Below are positions 32,204 through 42,609 of a stretch of DNA of 64,000 nt, in pieces. The translations under genes and the position numbers were made by a program. The number at the start of each line of letters is the position of its first letter. Position 1 is the first letter of the stretch. This DNA is from Neofusicoccum parvum (taxonomy: Eukaryota > Ascomycota > Dothideomycetes > Botryosphaeriales > Botryosphaeriaceae): the NCBI GenBank assembly GCA_020912385.1, contig CP087212.1, positions 1,612,001 to 1,676,000 on the forward strand, written 5' to 3'. Under the pieces are notes generated by a model that worked only from the letters and a program-made list of their open reading frames with translations, made no database searches and was not told where the DNA came from.

Positions 32204-35200
32204 ATGAAAGAGTCGGTAATCAAACAGGAAGAGCCGGTGATCTCGAGGCCACTGGGTTACATGGAGGCTGGTGCCTCTGCGGAGACCCCAATTGATCTGG
32301 TTGATGACGAATCGCCCATGGTAATCAAGGAAGAGGAAAACGAGCCTTCGGAACTTCCATCAAGTGCATTTCACGATGTCGGACATGACGAATTGTCAGC
32401 AATACTCATTATCGATGATGATGAAGACGGCCGGCAGGATCCTCCGACCACGGTCCACAGAACGCCGCTCAAGCTGGGGAACTCGGTCCTGTCAACGCCG
32501 GCTCGAAAGGCAGAAGGGCGCGGCAATGAGAAGTTTCGCCGCATTCAGAAATGCCTGAAAGACGGCATCAGCAACGAAGGCTACGGACCACTCTCAATTG
32601 CCAACCCGACGCCGGGACCGTCCAAAGCGCCGCATGGGAACGACCAGACTTCCTTCGAAGAACTCAAGGCCTTGTATGAGGCTAAAAAAGCCGAGGGAAA
32701 TGCATCGCTCGAAGATGAGATGGAGTTCTGGGGACTCGCTTCGGATGAGGCAGTCAGGGCCAAGCAAGCTGAAGAGCACGCGCGTTACGAAGCGGACGAA
32801 GCTGACATTGGCGAAGGCGTGGATGGTGAAGGTTTGTTTGTTTCAGATATCGGTGAAGGTCCTTCCTCAGGCCCCAATACCAAACATGAGAGGGGCCTCA
32901 CCGAGGAAATCGAAGAAGAACTTTGGGCTGATCTGGATGGAGGTAAGAAGAGGAAGAGGAAGGCGTCGAAGTCGGCTGGAACCAGGAAGCGTGCGAAAAA
33001 AGGTGAAGGCAAGAAGAAAAGGAACGGCAAGCGAAGGGACAAAACCCCCGACCCGACAAACCGCGCGTTTGATTCTCTCCTAACCACGAACGTCTTCAAG
33101 GACACGGCAGCGAACGAGAACCTGCCAGATCTGCCAACTGTAACCGAAACGCGTAAGGCAGACGCCTTAAAGAAGTTACTTGCTTCTGTTCCCGCCGATC
33201 AGAAGAGGAAGGCTTTGACGGAAAAGAAAGAGCTTGTCGCAGCGAGCCAGAAGTTCTCTCCGGCTGCTCGAGCGGACGGGCAGGGAGGCTGGAAGATCAC
33301 GGGCATGCAAAGCTCGTTGAAAATCTATCAGCTGGTTGGAGCTGGCTTCATGAGAGATAGAGAACGGGTTGAAGACAAGCCTTTCGGGGGCATCTGCGCC
33401 GACGTGAGATATCCTTTGTTGTCTTCTTTCATGATTCTCACTAACGATTTCAGGCCATGGGTCTCGGCAAGACTCTGCTAATGATCGCGAACATTGTCGG
33501 TAGCCGGCCAAAGAAATCCATCCCGGGAGAGCCTAAGGCAACGCTTATCGTCCTACCGGCCACTTTGGTCACTCAGTGGGCCGACGAACTGAAGAAGCAC
33601 GTCTCCCCCAAGCTGAAGCTCAGCATCCTTACGTACAAATCTGGATCCCGCCCCGAGACGCACGATACTGTGGATACCCTTGGACACTTTGATGTGGTGC
33701 TTACTACGTATCACGAGGTGCGGCAGAGTTACCCGAAGACTGAAATACCTATCGACCTGCAGACGGCCGAGGAAAAGAATGACTGGTGGCGCCGGCACTT
33801 CGAAGAGAACAAGGGAGATCTCCACCGCGTTGAATGGAAAAGGGTGGTGCTCGATGAGGCGCAACAAATCAAGAACTTCAAGTCGGCAACGTCCCTGTCA
33901 TGCAGAGCTTTAAATTCAAAGTTTAGATGGGCCCTTTCTGGTATGTTGTTGATAAATCCTACCATCACTTCTTAAGCTAATGAAAATGATGAAGGTACCC
34001 CTATCCTAAATAGCCCTCTTGAGCTCTATGCCTATTTCAAGTTCCTCCAGGTTCCTTTCACTGGTAGTTTCCGTGTGTTCAAGGCCAACTACTACGGTAA
34101 GTTATATGAAACTGGGCTATGGCTGACTGTGCTGATTTGAAGCAGCGACGAACAGTCATGAACCCGGAGAGAGGTTAAGCATCATGGTAAACAGATTCAT
34201 GATCCGCAGAACTCACAAGGACACCATGTTCGGAGCTCCTATTCTGAAGCTTCCCAAGGCCAGTGAGCGGGTCCACTGGGTCAAGTTCAACGACCTCGAA
34301 CGGGGCATCTACGAGATTGTCCGTCGCCGCATGGTTGCCCGAGTCAACAGTTTCGCGAAGGAGAACACGCTCCAAAGGAACTATCGGAATGTACTTACCA
34401 TGCTTCTGCGGCTCCGGCAGATGACTGGCAACGTTCTACTTGTCGAAGTGGTTATGAAGGACCTTCTCGAGCGCGAGGATCATGAGAAAATCCGTGAGCT
34501 TGCTCAGCTTGAGCTTCATGGAGACGAATCCCGGCGGAACCAGCTAGTTCATTTGCGCAAGACGCTCTTGAAGCTGCCAGAAGACCAAGACCCAACTGGT
34601 CAGCCCAAGGACGAGAGCACACCCGCCGTGCGTCCGGATGAAGGTGCCGCCTCCGACCTGGAGAATGTTCCGGACGAGCAGGTCGGTATCGGCGGAGCGC
34701 ACGGCCTGACATTCAACTTCGGCAAGTATCTCCGGGATCTGCGACGTGGAAAGAAGTGGGACGAGTTGCAGGAGCGCACGCTGTGTGTTGTGTGCCGCGA
34801 ACCTCCTGAACAACCATATGTCACAGCGTGCTACCACATCTACTGCGGGGAGTGTTTGGAGGAGAACCAGAGGAAGAGCGCACTTGAGGGACATGCTCGT
34901 TCACGCTGCAGGCAATGCTTAATGGAGTACATCTGGGCGCATCCCTGCGACCAGTTTGACCTTGACTCCATCATGTCTGACGTCGAAGAGGGAGAGGTCA
35001 ATGCAATAGCTGCTCCCACCAGCCGCTGGCGCAAGAAGGTCGACGAAAACAAAGCCATAAGGACTTGGATCGAAACGGGCAATACCATTCTTCCCTCGGC
35101 CAAGACCATTGCAGTCAAGGCTCAGATCCTCAACTGGCTTGAGAAGGACCCGAACTGCAAGATCTTGGTCTATACGCAATTCATTTCCATGATCCATATC

Positions 35201-35822
35201 CTGAAGAAAATCTGCGAAATGGAGAGCTGGAGCTTCCTGGAGTACTCTGGCCAGTTGACTATTGCCTCCCGCGACAGGGCTCTGGAGAATTTCAAGAAGA
35301 ACAACACGTCGATCCTGTTGGCCTCCCTCAAGTGTGGTGGGCTCGGTCTCAACCTGACGGCGGCGAAGCACGTCATTTCCATTGACCCGTGGTGGAACTC
35401 GGTGCGTTTAAAGCTCCAGTTTGCTGGTCGCACGCAGATGCTGACATGACTTTCTAGGCCATCGAGCAGCAGGCCTTCTGTCGAGTGTTCCGCATTGGCC
35501 AGACGGAAGAGACTTCGATGACGCGCTTCGTTGTCGAGGGAACGATTGATGAGAGCATGATTAGCATGCAGGATCGAAAGAAGAAGGAGATCGACCAGGT
35601 CATGGGCGACTCAGGCACTCGAAGAGAGAAGTAAGTAATGTGAAAGACCTCTCCCGGATCAACCGTGCTGACCATGTGCTCAGCCTGAGCGTGCAGGAGA
35701 TGATGCGCCTATTTGGCCCCGTCGGCGAGGACCGGGAGGGCCGTCCTTTCATCATGGTCGAGGAAAAGGAGACGCTTCCTCGCTTCAACGCTGACAGCGA
35801 GGACGAGGGCGACGAGGACTAG
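32204..35822 (+). CDS. SNF2-family helicase with inserted RING finger (RAD5/RAD16/ULS1 group)
   Basis: Nuclear DNA translocase with a probable ubiquitin-ligase (or SUMO-targeted) RING, 1118 aa. Exons are 32204-33403, 33454-33940, 33995-34096, 34146-35401, 35458-35630 and 35684-35822; introns are 49-56 nt. The N-terminal 330 residues are acidic and disordered, with a very basic Lys/Arg patch near 245-285. The SNF2 core has GLGKT (about 403-407), ATLIVLPATLVTQW, DEAQ (about 534) and ALSGTPILNS (rebuilt across intron 2). A C3HC4 RING lies at about 810-857 (CVVC...CYHIYC..C...C..C), between the helicase halves, as in RAD5, RAD16 and ULS1. The helicase C half has ILVYTQF (about 935), GLGLNLTAA and RVFRIGQTE. 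No HIRAN domain is seen, which argues against RAD5 itself. Likely in genome maintenance or chromatin; the exact member is unsure. Confidence 0.9.
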
Positions 35823-36029
35823 ATTGCTGGTCTTTGGGCGAGGGCTGGACAGGACTGGGGACTGAGTACATCTTACAACTTAAAACGGTGCAGGTGCTTG
35901 AGGCAATTCTCTCATGGGCGGCAGATACTTGGCTGGGATTGGGGGGGGCAAGATTGATGGCTTCTCATAGGCGGAGTTGCCGCATCGGGTAGTTGGACTA
36001 AAAATCAAAGGATTTCCAGAGCTGGCTCT

Positions 36030-36118
36030 CGGTGGGGAGTTGAAGCATTCGTCCGGATCGGGATGTACCGGGAACAAACGCACGTGTGTATCTGGACGGA
36101 TGCTCCAGCTCCCCACGG
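36030..36118. repeat. foldback (hairpin) element, copy 1
   Basis: Inverted repeat with 29-nt arms (36030-36058 and 36090-36118) around a 31-nt loop. The arms match at 24 of 29 positions; four of the five differences are transitions and three of them would still pair as G-U in RNA. The core is GTGGGGAGTTGAAGCATTCG on the left and its counterpart on the right. Arms and part of the loop (GGATGT.C.GG.AACA) are shared with copy 2. Confidence 0.8.
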
Positions 36119-36536
36119 ATTGGCGAACCCCTCGCGGAGAACTGATAGGCTGGCTTGGCAGATTGTGCGCTAGAGCACGTCGACGGCGAAGGCGGCCAAG
36201 TCCAAGAGCTTGCGCCAAAGGCTGCTGGCGGCATGTGGACCTCGACCGGGCGCAGGCGGAAGGCAGGACGGCGCGCCGCCGGCTGGAGCAGCGCTTGAGG
36301 TTGGAATATGCGCTGCTCATTGCGCCCGCTAGCGTCCGGCCGGGCGGGAGATGCACGCAGACTTATCTTTGCGACGCGACGTCTATCGGGCTGCTGTCTG
36401 GGGAAGGGCGCGGCGGGGGACGGCAGGCGGGTGATTGGTAACAGATAGCAGCCCACTGGGCGCCCCGATATCGCGCGGCCCAGCTGCGGCAAATGACGCG
36501 CTTCGCGGTCGACCGTCTGGCTGACAAAACTCCACC

Positions 36537-36653
36537 ATGTCGTTCCCGCCGCGCAGCGCAGAAGTCATGTCCGCCGCCGACTCCTGCCCGCCGCCACTGC
36601 CCGCCGCGCCGCGCCCGAGCAACCCCGCCGCGTGCTGCGCCCGACGTGCCTGA
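36537..36653 (+). other. upstream ORF of the nirA-like gene, 38 codons
   Basis: ATG in strong context (CACCATGT), TGA at 36651-36653. It is out of frame with the main start at 36671 and ends 17 bp before it. It matters only if the mRNA begins upstream of 36537, which I cannot see. It could instead be part of an unrecognised 5' exon. Confidence 0.35.
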
Positions 36654-36660
36654 GCGCGCA

Positions 36661-36702
36661 ATGCGCCCCAATGGACTCCGGCCTGAGTGTAGCCTCGCCT
36701 GA
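36661..36702 (+). other. overlapping upstream ORF of the nirA-like gene, 13 codons
   Basis: The ATG lies 10 nt before the main ATG in another frame, with a G at -3, while the main ATG has a C at -3. It ends inside the main coding region at TGA 36700-36702. If it is in the mRNA it should reduce initiation at the main start unless scanning is leaky. Confidence 0.4.
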
Positions 36703-39665
36703 GGCCGCAAAGGGCCAGCCCGCGAAGCAGCGCGCCCGGAACAAGCGCAAGGATGCGCACGACGACCAGGTCAAGCGGCGCTGCGTGAGCACCGCCTGCA
36801 TTGCCTGCCGCCGCCGCAAATCAAAGGCAAGCCCGCCCACCACGCCCCGTCCCGCCAGCACCACCGCTGACCCTCCGCCCAGTGTGACGGCAACACCCCT
36901 GCCTGCGCCGCCTGCGCCTCCGTCTACAGCACCGAGTGCGTCTACGACCCGGGCTCCGACCACCGCCGCAAGGGCGTCTACAAGAAGGACATCGACCAGC
37001 TCAAGACCAAGAACTCGACCCTCGAGACCCTGATCCACGCCATCCTCAACTGGCCGGAAGATGAGGTCCCCAATCTGGTCAGGGAGATCCGCAGCTGCGA
37101 GAGCCTGGACACCGTCGCCGAGCAGATTCTCTTGAAGGAGCAGGGCATGGACGACGACTACGATGAGATCCCGCCCTTCGCCAACCCCGCCCCCCAGGGC
37201 GCCCCGACCTTCGAGACACAGCTTTCCGGGAAGATGGGCCAGCTGCGCCTGGAGGACGGGTCGCAGCGCTACATCGGAGGCACCTCGAACCTGATACATC
37301 TTGGCGAGGGCGTCGAGACGGACGACAGCTTCATGGCCGTCGCGCGCCCGGACCAGTACGACCAGCTGGAAGACCCGATCGCCTCGTGGACCAATGTGAC
37401 CAAGGACCCGGAGCTGATCACCCACCTGATCAACATGTACTTTGTCTGGCACTACGCCTTCTTCACCACCCTGTCTAAGAGCCTGTTCTACCGGGACTTC
37501 TTGCTCGGCAACCCGCCCGGAGAAAATGGCCGGAAGTACTGCACCCCGTTGCTGGTAAACGCCATGCTGGCTCTGGGCTGCCACTTCACGTCGTTGCCCG
37601 GCGCTCGAGCCAGCCGGGACGACTCGACCACCGCCGGAGACCACTTCTTCAAGGAGGCCAAACGGCTGATAATGGAGAACGACGAGCACGAGAAGCCGAG
37701 GATGGCCACAGTCCAAGCCCTGGCGCTCATGTCGGTGCGAGAAGCCGGCTGCGGCCGAGAAGCCAAGGGTTGGGTGTACAGCGGCATGAGCTTCCGAATG
37801 GCTTGTGATTTGGGGCTCAACCTCGACTCCGGAGGCCTCTACTCTGGCCAAGGCGTTTTGGACGAGGATGAGGAAGATGCACGTCGGATCACATTCTGGG
37901 GCTGCTTCCTGTTTGACAAGTGAGTTCTCATCTAGAGACGTGGTGCGACAGTCTATTTTAGGTGCGGGCGAAGATTTCTGACGTTTCTCAGATGCTGGTC
38001 AAACTACCTGGGGCGTTTACCCCAACTGCCCACGAGTATCATCACCGTTCCGAAGTTCGACGTGTTTCCGAACGAGGACGCCGAGACGTGGTGCGCCTAC
38101 AACGACTCCGGTTTCAGTCAGGCCAACGCGCAGCCTGCTAGAACACGCGCGGTTGCGCGCCAGATCTCCGCCTTGTGCGAGATCAGCAATGATTTGATGA
38201 ACGCCTTTTACAATCCCATCGACATGGATAAGTCGAAGGGTAAGCAGCAGGAGCTTAAGAAATTGAGTGAGCTGCATCAGCGGCTCGAAGCTTGGAGGAG
38301 AGATCTTCCGAAAGAGCTGGAGCCGCGGGAAGGCGGCTTGCCGTCGATGCTTGTCATGCAGTAAGTGCTAAATATTGTGCGAGGCCTCAGCGTGCGGTAG
38401 TGCAGCAGGAGACTGCAGAGGTGTAAACCACTTCACAGGGAGTTGAAGTGTTCATCTGGACGAGGATGTGCGGTAACAGTTTGGCCAACTCAGTCCGGAC
38501 GAATGCCTCAACCCCCTGCACTCGGGTGGAGTTTTGCTGCTCTACTGTTGCAACATTTTACCGTAACCGTACAGACCTGTGTACTGACCACTTACTTAGC
38601 ATGTTCTTCCAACTCCTTTACATTCATCTCTTCCGTCCCTTCCTTAAATACAACCAAGCCACTTCGCCATTACCACCCAATGTCTCCCCGCGAAAGCTGT
38701 GTACACAGGCAGCCCAATCAATCTCCAAGCTTCTAAGGCTATACAAGCGCTCGCATGGCCTACGGCAGATCTGTAATATTGCAGTCTATATTGCTCACTC
38801 AGCCTGCACCATCCATCTCCTCAACCTTCCCGAGAAGAATGCCCGTCGAGACATTATCCACGGCGTCAAACACCTCGAGGAAATTGCTGAAGGCTGGCTC
38901 TGCGCCCGCCGCACCCTCAGCATCCTCTCTATCCTCTCTCGCAAATGGCGCGTCGAGCTCCCCGAAGAAGCCGCCGCTGTCCTCACCCGCACCGATGCCA
39001 AATTCGGCACCTATCACGGCGACACCCTCTCGCCAAGAGGCACAGCCGCACTACCACAACCCGCACAATCGCAACCAAACTCCCTCCCCCCTCTCGTCCA
39101 AACCTATGGCTACACCGCCCCGGCCACCGCAGCCAACGGCTTCAACCCAACAGGCGCAGCCGTCCAATCCTCCTCCCTCGGCCGCGAAAGCGACAGCCGC
39201 TCCCACACCGGCCCGCCCCAAACCGCCGCCGAGATCCAGTACCCGCGTGTGCATCGACAGCCCTCGCAGCAGCAGCAGACGAACCCGAGCACGCCCGCCA
39301 ACGCTACTGCCACTACTGCCTCGGGCGGCTCCCCGTCCGACTTGTTCGGCGGTGTCGATGCGCTGCTGCGCGAGAGCCAGGACAACTGGTGGCTGCGCGA
39401 CCAGAGCCAGCTCGCGCTTGGTTTCGACAACTGGGGCATGAGCGCCGAGGATCTGGCGTATCTGAATCGGAGTCCGATCGCGACGACGGCGGCAGCGACG
39501 ACGACGACGACGGCCGGGGCGGGAGCGTATGGAGGGACGCTGAATGGTGGTGGGTTGAGTGGGGCAAGTGGGAATGGTGCTGGTGGTGGAGGGGGCGCGA
39601 ACGGGGGGATTGATGGGGCGTACGGCGCGATGAACTTGTACAATGAGGATGAGTGGTATCAATGA
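36671..39665 (+). CDS. nirA: NirA/NIT4-like Zn2Cys6 transcription activator
   Basis: Nuclear pathway-specific regulator, probably of nitrate assimilation, 875 aa (close to NirA and NIT4). Exons are 36671-36826, 36883-37919, 37992-38360 and 38600-39665. The zinc cluster is C43-x2-C46-x6-C53-x6-C60-x2-C63-x7-C71, followed by VYDPGSDHRRKGVYKKDIDQ and a short coiled coil. Intron 1 (GC-AG) cuts the cluster between K52 and C53. Residues about 170-420 form the fungal middle homology region (YFVWHYAFFTTLSKSLFYRDF, FRMACDLGLNLD). The C-terminal part is Gln/Pro/Ala-rich with the block WWLRDQSQLALGFDNW, which I associate with NirA/NIT4. The tail is Gly/Ala-rich. Intron 3 is 239 nt and contains a foldback repeat. 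No nitrate transporter or reductase gene lies in the window, so the target pathway rests on family likeness. Confidence 0.85.
38433..38520. repeat. foldback element, copy 2, inside intron 3 of the nirA-like gene
   Basis: Inverted repeat with arms 38434-38463 and 38491-38520 around a 27-nt loop. It has the same overall length and arm core as copy 1 (left arm contains GGGAGTTGAAG..TTC, right arm GTCCGGACGAATGCCTCAA). Most arm differences are transitions. It lies wholly between the splice sites 38361 and 38599. Confidence 0.8.
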
Positions 39666-41589
39666 AAACTCTGCCCCGTGTGTTCTAAAGTTAAGCGTTA
39701 GGTTCTTCTTCTGGTTTTCACTTTTGCAAGGAAATGGAGGACCTGGCTGGGTGAGGGATTGGATGGGATTGTTAGGCGTCTTCTTTTGATGGCGGATGTG
39801 GTGTTGGAGATCGGTACGCTAGGTAAGCGCGCTTTTCCCCCTCCTTAGTAGCGGTCCAGGTTAGCGATTATAGCAACATTCCTCTCCTTTGTGGGAAGAG
39901 AGAAGAAACGAGGCTGAACAGTTCCAGGTATGGGAAGTAACATTACGCGCGTTCAGACGACAGCACTTCGACGTTCGTGTTAAAACAGGAGTGCTACAGC
40001 AGAGAGTTGGCGTGAAGAATACATACGAGTAGCTCCTTGACAGAACAGCCTGAGTCTTTATGTATATTGCAAGGGCCGTGGCCAGTAATTCGCGTCAGCA
40101 TTCATAGCCCACAACGACCCTCTGCATTCTTTCTGATTCAACACTATCCGCGCGTGAAATTGAACCCACGGCTGCCGCTTACCTAGGCACGCCATCCTAC
40201 ACTCTAGCAGCAAGCCGTCTCTTCAGAAAACCACAGTCGTCATATATCGGCCACGCCTCCCCCATCTCTAAAGCGCGAGCCAATCACGCCCGGCCGAACG
40301 CCACGGCCGAATGATCGACGCCACCAACGCACTTTCAGTCCGGCCGGACGCACGCACGCACGGCATCGCAGCGCGGTGGGTGGGCAGGCGGGGGGAGAGC
40401 GTGCATTGATCGTCATGCACGCAGCACACCTCACGGAACGGCGCAGAGAGTGACGTACGTGATTTTAATTCGTTCGGCGGCGCGTGCTGACGACGCGTCT
40501 CTCGCTCTGCTCGTACCGCACGTCTCTCTCCCACCTCATCTTCTCGCCATCCGCGTCTTGCTTAAGTGCTTGTCCCTGTTCTGTTTCTTGTTCGGAGCCA
40601 GAGAGCAGTGGTGAGGTCGATCCTTTTTGGGGGTCGCGAAACTGCGGATCCTTATTCGGAGGATTCGCGGGAAGGATGTGTTGATGATGATGGGAAGGGA
40701 GGTGGCATTGAGATGTGCGCGCGGCCCATCCGGGTAGCATTGTTTCAGAATCACCCAATCCCCCTCCGAAGAAGGAATGCTGGCTGGCTGGCGGAGCGCC
40801 GTTCGGCGTTTCCCTCGTGGCTGAGCACCGCGCCGGAAAATACAGGAGGAAAGCGGCGGATGACGGCGCTTACTCCCCTTGTGCGCGATTCCAATTCTTG
40901 TACGCCGTTCGCCGCACCGCCTGGAGAAACAATTGTGGAGAACCGAATCGGCAATGCGGCCATGCGAAACACACGGAGAACTTTTGAAAAAGATAGTCGG
41001 TAGGAAAATTAGAGTTATCGTGAGCTGTACTTATGTACAGGGTATCATTAATAGCCCCCAAGGACTTCTCCCCTTTTTCCCATTTCCCGTTTTGATTCTC
41101 GAACCCTTCCATGCCCAATTACCACGCCCCCCCGGTTCCCACTGATCCAAATTATCCCTCTTCTTTGAGATCCAGTGTTGATGCAAAAAGCAATGACTTT
41201 CCCACCCCTTTGATGATCAAAAACGCCGACCCCGCTCTTTGCCGTGCTATGTGTGGCGCCTAAGCAAAAGAAGGTGTGTTCTGTTCGATCGGAAAACATA
41301 GTAGAACAATTCAGAAGCGGTGTTGGGTCCGAGTGACACAACGTCTAGCAATTCGTAGTGTGAATGATTCTGCGTGTTGGTCCTGTAGGCGGGTGGCCGC
41401 TCGTGTGATAAGATATTACTCCGGCACGCGTAATGCTCTGAGTCGGATGGATGTCGAAAGACGATGATCCAACTCTCCTGATCATTTCAGCTCGAGAGCC
41501 GTCGGCTGTGGGCGTGGAACCTTTGGCCGGGGGAAGAAACGCTCGAGTAAAGCTCGGAAATCGCTTGGTGTTAAAGTGAAGAAAGAAAA
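39666..41589. other. 1.9-kb gene-free spacer
   Basis: 3' regions of the nirA-like gene (+) and the glutaredoxin gene (-), converging. Short frames on both strands (for example 40566-41003) have no family likeness. A GGTTCAAT-like phrase on the minus strand near 40155 is not part of a foldable tRNA. Nothing else is seen. Confidence 0.5.
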
Positions 41590-42609
41590 TTAGGCGACAA
41601 CGGTGCGCTTGACTCTTCTCCTCTTCTTGAGGCCGTCCTTCTCTGCGCCGGCCTCGGATGCAGGCCTCGCCTCGGTGATCCTCTTGCCACCCATGCTGCG
41701 TACAGTTTCCTCGATCTTGCCCTTGATGTGTAGTGCCTGAATGTCGTCACCACCGCCAATGCTCCGGCCGTTAATGAGCACGTTGGGAACAGTGCGGCGG
41801 CCGGTGGACTTCTCGAGCTGGGCCTGGATGGCAGCGCCGAGTGGGTGCTGGTCGAGCTCAACGACGTAGGGGGTTGGGACGATGGAGTACTCCTCGAGCA
41901 GGATGCGCTTCGCCTTCGCAGAGAAGCGGCAGTACGACTTGGAGAAGATGATGACTAATGAGAAGATATTGTGTTAGCAGCTCGTCGTACGGTGCCTGGG
42001 TGCTGGGTGGAACTTACTAGGACTCTTCTTGAGGATGGCATTGATCTCCAGTTCGGCTTGGTGCTCCTCCTCGGTCTCCTCATCCTCGGTGGTAGACACG
42101 CCGCTGGCCTTTGCTGAGGTGGCGGCCTTAACGCTGTCGCCCACGTTGCCGACTTTGGCAACGCCGTCGACAGGGTCGGACTTGCCGCCGTCCTTGAAGG
42201 TGACCCGGCCTGCGACGCTCTTCTCGCCGGTGACCTCGTCGTGCTCGCCCGGCTTGGTGTCTTTATCGACCTTGGCGCTGGTCTTGCCGCTGACCCTGTC
42301 CTTCTCCTTCTCGGCGTCGCCAGCAGCGACGACTTCCTGGATCCTGTTGCCCTTGTTGTTCGCACTCTTCTTGGCCTTGTCCTCGGCTGCCTTCAGGCGC
42401 TTGCTGACGTCGTCGTCGGTGGCTAAGTTCGGCTCGGCGGCAGCATTGGCGGAGCGCTCGCGCTCGCTGAGGGCGCTCTGGGTGCGGTGGTAGAATGCCG
42501 ACTCGCGGGTCTGGCGTGCGGCGGAGGTCAGGTAGAGGGTGGTGAGGACGACGATGGCAACGGCCAGGGCGATTATCTTGAGTCGGCGTTGCGAGCGCAT
42601 AGTTGGCAT
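41590..42609 (-). CDS. membrane-anchored monothiol glutaredoxin (Grx6/Grx7-like)
   Basis: Thiol-redox protein of the secretory pathway, 318 aa. Minus-strand exons are 42018-42609 and 41590-41954. The 63-nt intron has GTAAGT, a TGCTAAC branch and a TAG acceptor. Residues about 11-30 are a single membrane anchor (IIALAVAIVVLTTLYL), making a type II protein with its catalytic part in the Golgi/ER lumen, as in yeast Grx6 and Grx7. A long acidic and Lys-rich stalk (about 35-190) follows. The thioredoxin-fold domain starts near 197: PIIIFSKSYCRFSAKAK. The active site C206-R-F-S has one cysteine, so it is monothiol. TVPNVLINGRSIGGGDDI carries the cis-Pro and GG glutathione-binding motifs. The end is very basic (KKRRRVKR). 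The first ATG (42609) was chosen; a second at 42600 is also possible. Confidence 0.88.

Larger units (their letters stand above)
35823..36670. promoter_or_regulatory. promoter region of the nirA-like gene with foldback element and upstream ORFs
   Basis: Holds the 3' end of the SNF2 gene, the complete foldback element at 36030-36118, then a GC-rich stretch leading to the regulator gene. Upstream start codons at 36537 (good CACC context), 36567 and 36661 precede the main ATG. No other gene is recognised. Confidence 0.55.

Noticed and set aside
40140..40200. GGTTCAAT phrase resembling a tRNA T-loop (minus strand)
   Set aside because: No matching five-pair T-stem with a seven-base loop and no acceptor or anticodon arm could be folded.
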